This document shows, one piece after another, positions 61,559-64,000 of a DNA stretch of 64,000 bases. Source of the stretch: V1-33 sp039795165 (GTDB taxonomy: Bacteria > Verrucomicrobiota > Verrucomicrobiia > Verrucomicrobiales > V1-33); NCBI GenBank assembly GCA_039795165.1, contig JBDKER010000005.1, positions 97,493-161,492 on the forward strand. Reading direction: 5' to 3'. The notes under the pieces are model-generated. The model was not told where the DNA came from. It worked only from the letters and a program-made list of their open reading frames with translations, and did no database searches. The position numbers and the translations under genes are program-made. Position 1 is the first letter of the stretch, and the number at the start of each line of letters is the position of its first letter.

Positions 61559-62995
61559 ATGAACGACCCACACTTTCCTCTGCTAAATGCCGCCAACCGG
61601 CGCGTCTTCCTGCGCGGAGCCGCTTCCTTTCTTGGCACCACTGCCCTTGGTTCCCTCATGGGCCGCGCGGCCGAGGCTGCGCCCGGCAGTGGTCTGCACC
61701 ATGCGGCCCGCGCGAAACGTGTCATCTACCTCCATCAGTCCGGGGCTCCGTCGCACATCGATCTGTTCGATCACAAGCCAGCCATGGCGCAGCACCATGG
61801 CAAGGAATTGCCCGGCTCCATCCGCATGGGCCAGCGCATCACCGGGATGACATCCGGCCAGAGCGCATTTCCCGTGGCGGCCGCCCAATGGAAGTTCGCG
61901 CCTCATGGCCGCAGCGGCATGCAGCTGAGCGAGCTGCTGCCGCACACCGGAAAGATCGCCGATCAGATCTGCCTGATCCGGACGCTGCACACCGAAGCCA
62001 TCAATCACGACCCGGCCATCACCTTCATCCAGACCGGCAGTCAGCAGCCCGGGCGTCCGTGTTTCGGGGCGTGGATGAGTTACGGGCTCGGCAGCACCAA
62101 TGAGAATCTGCCATCGTTCGTCGTCCTGATTTCCCAGGGGAGTGGCAACCGGACGGATCAGCCGCTCTTCTCACGTCTCTGGGGCGCGGGTTTCCTGCCG
62201 GGATCGTATCAGGGCGTGAAATTCCGCAGTCAGGGCGACCCCGTACTCTACCTTGAGAATCCGGCGGGGCTCAGCCGCGATGCCCGCCGCGAACAGCTCG
62301 ATACCCTCGGCGAACTCAACGGGCTGACATCCGGAACGCTGGCGGATCCCGAGACGGCCACCCGCATTCATCAGTATGAAATGGCCTACCGGATGCAGGC
62401 CAGCGTACCTGATCTGACGGACCTCTCGAAGGAACCGCAGCATGTCCTCGATCTCTACGGACCCGAAGTGAAGACGCCGGGAAGCTATGCCTACAATTGT
62501 CTGCTCGCGCGGCGCATGAGCGAGCGCGGCGTCCGTTTTGTGCAGCTCTACCACCGCGGATGGGATCAGCATGGGGATCTGAAGAATCACCTTCCCAAGC
62601 AGTGCCGCGATGTCGATCAGCCGAGTGCGGCCCTTGTCGAGGATCTGCGGCAGCGCGGTCTGCTCGATGATACCCTCGTGATCTTTGCCGGTGAATTCGG
62701 CCGCACGGCCTATGTGCAGGGCAACATCTCCAATCCGGGATTCGGGCGCGATCACCACGGACGCTGCTTTTCCGCATGGGTGGCCGGCGGTGGCTTCAAG
62801 GGCGGCTACAGCCACGGGGAAACCGACGAATTCTGCTACAACATCGTCCGCGATCCCGTCCACGTGCATGATTTCAATGCCACCCTGCTGCATCAGTTGG
62901 GCGTCGATCATGAACGCCTGACCTTCCGGTTCCAGGGACGCGATTTCCGCCTCACCGACATTCACGGCAACCTCGTGTCGGCCCTTGTGAGCTGA
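61559..62995 (+). CDS. DUF1501 protein (Tat-exported, alkaline-phosphatase fold)
   Basis: A 478-residue protein with a Tat signal (NRRVFLRGAASFLGTTALG, residues 13-31). It has the motifs RVIYLHQSGAPSHIDLFDHK, ELLPHTGKIADQICLIRTLH, QQPGRPCFGAWMSYGLGS, FVQLYHRGWDQHGDLKNHLP, VIFAGEFGRTAYVQG and DHHGRCFSAWVAGGGFKGG. These define DUF1501, a family with the metal-binding residues of the sulfatase/alkaline phosphatase superfamily. DUF1501 genes nearly always follow DUF1549/DUF1553 genes in PVC genomes, as here (16-bp gap). The activity is unknown; hydrolysis of a sulfate or phosphate ester is possible. Confidence 0.93.
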   Translation: MNDPHFPLLNAANRRVFLRGAASFLGTTALGSLMGRAAEAAPGSGLHHAARAKRVIYLHQSGAPSHIDLFDHKPAMAQHHGKELPGSIRMGQRITGMTSGQSAFPVAAAQWKFAPHGRSGMQLSELLPHTGKIADQICLIRTLHTEAINHDPAITFIQTGSQQPGRPCFGAWMSYGLGSTNENLPSFVVLISQGSGNRTDQPLFSRLWGAGFLPGSYQGVKFRSQGDPVLYLENPAGLSRDARREQLDTLGELNGLTSGTLADPETATRIHQYEMAYRMQASVPDLTDLSKEPQHVLDLYGPEVKTPGSYAYNCLLARRMSERGVRFVQLYHRGWDQHGDLKNHLPKQCRDVDQPSAALVEDLRQRGLLDDTLVIFAGEFGRTAYVQGNISNPGFGRDHHGRCFSAWVAGGGFKGGYSHGETDEFCYNIVRDPVHVHDFNATLLHQLGVDHERLTFRFQGRDFRLTDIHGNLVSALVS

Positions 62996-63007
62996 GCGGG
63001 TCGGTTC

Positions 63008-64000
63008 TCAGCCGGGGGCCCGTCCAATGGTGCCGCCGGGATCGAAAGTGACCCGCACGAACGTCTGCTTGGTATCCACCGTGCCCTGGCTGAGCAATGA
63101 TGCCCAGCGGAGCACGCGCCGGATGAGTGGCTGCACATCCCATTTCATGCAGGCAATCGGTGGATCACAGCCAGCGAAGGCCACGTCGTCATCGAAGCTC
63201 ACGAGCGAAACATCCTCCGGAACCCGGATGCGTGCGCGGGCCATGAACTGAAGTGCCGCCACCAGAAAGGGAGCCTCGTCCACCATGAGCGCCGTTGGCG
63301 GAGTCACCCGGAACAGCGCCGTGAGGCATTCCTGGAAGCCGGCATTGGTTTCCTCCCAGTCAGGCAGATTGTAGGAACTGATCGTGAGCCCCGCCGCCTG
63401 CAGTTCCTCGAGGTAGGCCCGCATGTAGCTGGCTGGCTCAGGCTGCCGCCACTGACGGCGGCACAGACAGACAATCCTGCGGTGACCGTGCGCCAGCAGG
63501 GTCCGCGTGGCCATGCGGAAGGCCGGCGTGCCATTGGGACCCGCTGCGGCCAGAGAGAGATTCTCGAATCGTCCGAACATCGCAAAGGTCGGCGCTGGTT
63601 GGGCCGCAAACCATGAAAGTACCGCCTGCGAACCTGACTGCACAATCCATGCATCGGCACCCGTCCGGCGCACGAGCCGACCGATGCGTTCGGGGTCCAT
63701 GTTCAGTTCCATGAGGGTCTGCGGCGCGATGAGTGCGGTGTGGCCCGCCTCGCTCAGTTCGTGCGCCAGATTCACCACGTAGCCAATCTGTCGGTCGACC
63801 GGGGAATGCAGCAGCATGCCGAAGCGCAGCGGGCGCTGCTGGAGCGAACCCGTCGGCATCTGAATGTGGCGGCGGCGCCGACGGCCACCGGAAGCGAGCA
63901 GACCTTCCGTTTCAAGAAGACGCAGGGCCGCATCCACCGTGTTGTGACCGACCCCGATCTCCGCAGCCAGCTTCATGCTGCCCGGCATGCCATCGTGCCA
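63008..64000 (-). CDS. GntR/LacI-type transcriptional regulator (5' end outside window)
   Basis: 330 residues are visible and the N-terminus lies beyond the right edge. The frame enters the window with WHDGMPGSMKLAAEIGVGHN then TVDAALRLLETEGLLASGG, the second half of a GntR-type winged helix. From about residue 55 comes a periplasmic-binding-protein-like sensor of the LacI/GalR type: LRFGMLLHSPVDRQIGYVVN, ADAWIVQSGSQAVLSW, HRRIVCLCRRQ, PPTALMVDEAPFLVAALQF and VSLVSFDDDVAFAGC. The mix of a GntR DNA-binding part with a LacI-like sensor is known, especially in Verrucomicrobia. It converges on the DUF1501 gene and may control that sugar-related operon. Confidence 0.85.
   Translation of the reverse strand, partial: WHDGMPGSMKLAAEIGVGHNTVDAALRLLETEGLLASGGRRRRRHIQMPTGSLQQRPLRFGMLLHSPVDRQIGYVVNLAHELSEAGHTALIAPQTLMELNMDPERIGRLVRRTGADAWIVQSGSQAVLSWFAAQPAPTFAMFGRFENLSLAAAGPNGTPAFRMATRTLLAHGHRRIVCLCRRQWRQPEPASYMRAYLEELQAAGLTISSYNLPDWEETNAGFQECLTALFRVTPPTALMVDEAPFLVAALQFMARARIRVPEDVSLVSFDDDVAFAGCDPPIACMKWDVQPLIRRVLRWASLLSQGTVDTKQTFVRVTFDPGGTIGRAPG

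Noticed and set aside
1..64000. Insertion sequences, integrases, tRNA or rRNA genes
   Set aside because: No transposase or integrase motif, no terminal inverted repeats around a coding unit and no tRNA cloverleaf were recognised by eye. A covariance-model search would be needed to exclude a tRNA fully.

Overview
The window looks like a chromosomal segment of a GC-rich member of Verrucomicrobiota (PVC group). The evidence is a set of families typical of that group: PSCyt1/DUF1549/DUF1553 and DUF1501 proteins encoded together, a PVC-type membrane-dehydrogenase-like protein with a C-terminal CxxCH haem site, GloVer repeats, very large lamin-tail/CotH secreted proteins, a Verrucomicrobia-style prepilin, several Tat-exported sugar-related proteins, and genes with almost no Shine-Dalgarno sequences. 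This is inference from gene content; no rRNA or tRNA gene is present to fix the taxonomy.

Layout. 1-10.5 kb: a macro-domain protein (cut by the left edge), an acyl-CoA hydrolase/CoA-transferase, a lipoprotein cytochrome, rplU-rpmA, an amidase-fold protein lacking its catalytic residues, a prepilin, DUF2779, NIPSNAP and DUF4380 proteins, and CorA. 10.5-18 kb: an arylsulfatase, sucC without sucD, a PVC-type cytochrome and a GloVer-repeat lipoprotein. 18-24.2 kb: a long minus-strand run (glutaredoxin, lysozyme-like secreted protein, HAD phosphatase, GCKR/MurQ-like SIS protein, formate-THF ligase, esterase). 24.3-30.3 kb: an RmlD-like reductase and a 1636-aa CotH/LTD protein. 30.3-34.5 kb: an accessory island with a repeat array, a frameshifted transglutaminase remnant, two paralogous VapBC modules and a polyvalent-protein-type kinase. 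34.5-38.6 kb: aspS, nadD, an alpha/beta hydrolase and a SET-domain protein with a histone-like tail. 38.8-47.1 kb: one 2786-aa secreted CotH/beta-helix/LTD protein. 47.2-51.4 kb: a TrhO-pseudouridine synthase fusion and the carboxyspermidine pathway (dehydrogenase plus nspC). 51.4-52.9 kb: a second array of the same repeat. 52.9-64 kb: a 1545-aa Ig/HAF-like secreted protein, a Tat-exported TIM-barrel epimerase, the PSCyt1-DUF1549-DUF1553/DUF1501 pair and a GntR/LacI-type regulator (cut by the right edge).

The most unusual material is a repeat family with a conserved 19-bp core (ACAGATGGACAGACCTCTT). It is present about 36 times, always in the same orientation, in two non-coding islands 20 kb apart and as single copies between the toxin-antitoxin genes. 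Its period is 37 bp in the first island and 35 bp in the second, and the linkers differ between islands while the core is shared. Other points worth following are the predicted leaderless vapB transcripts, the catalytically dead amidase, the kinase that overlaps a small ORF, and a perfect 12-bp hairpin ending one base before a start codon.
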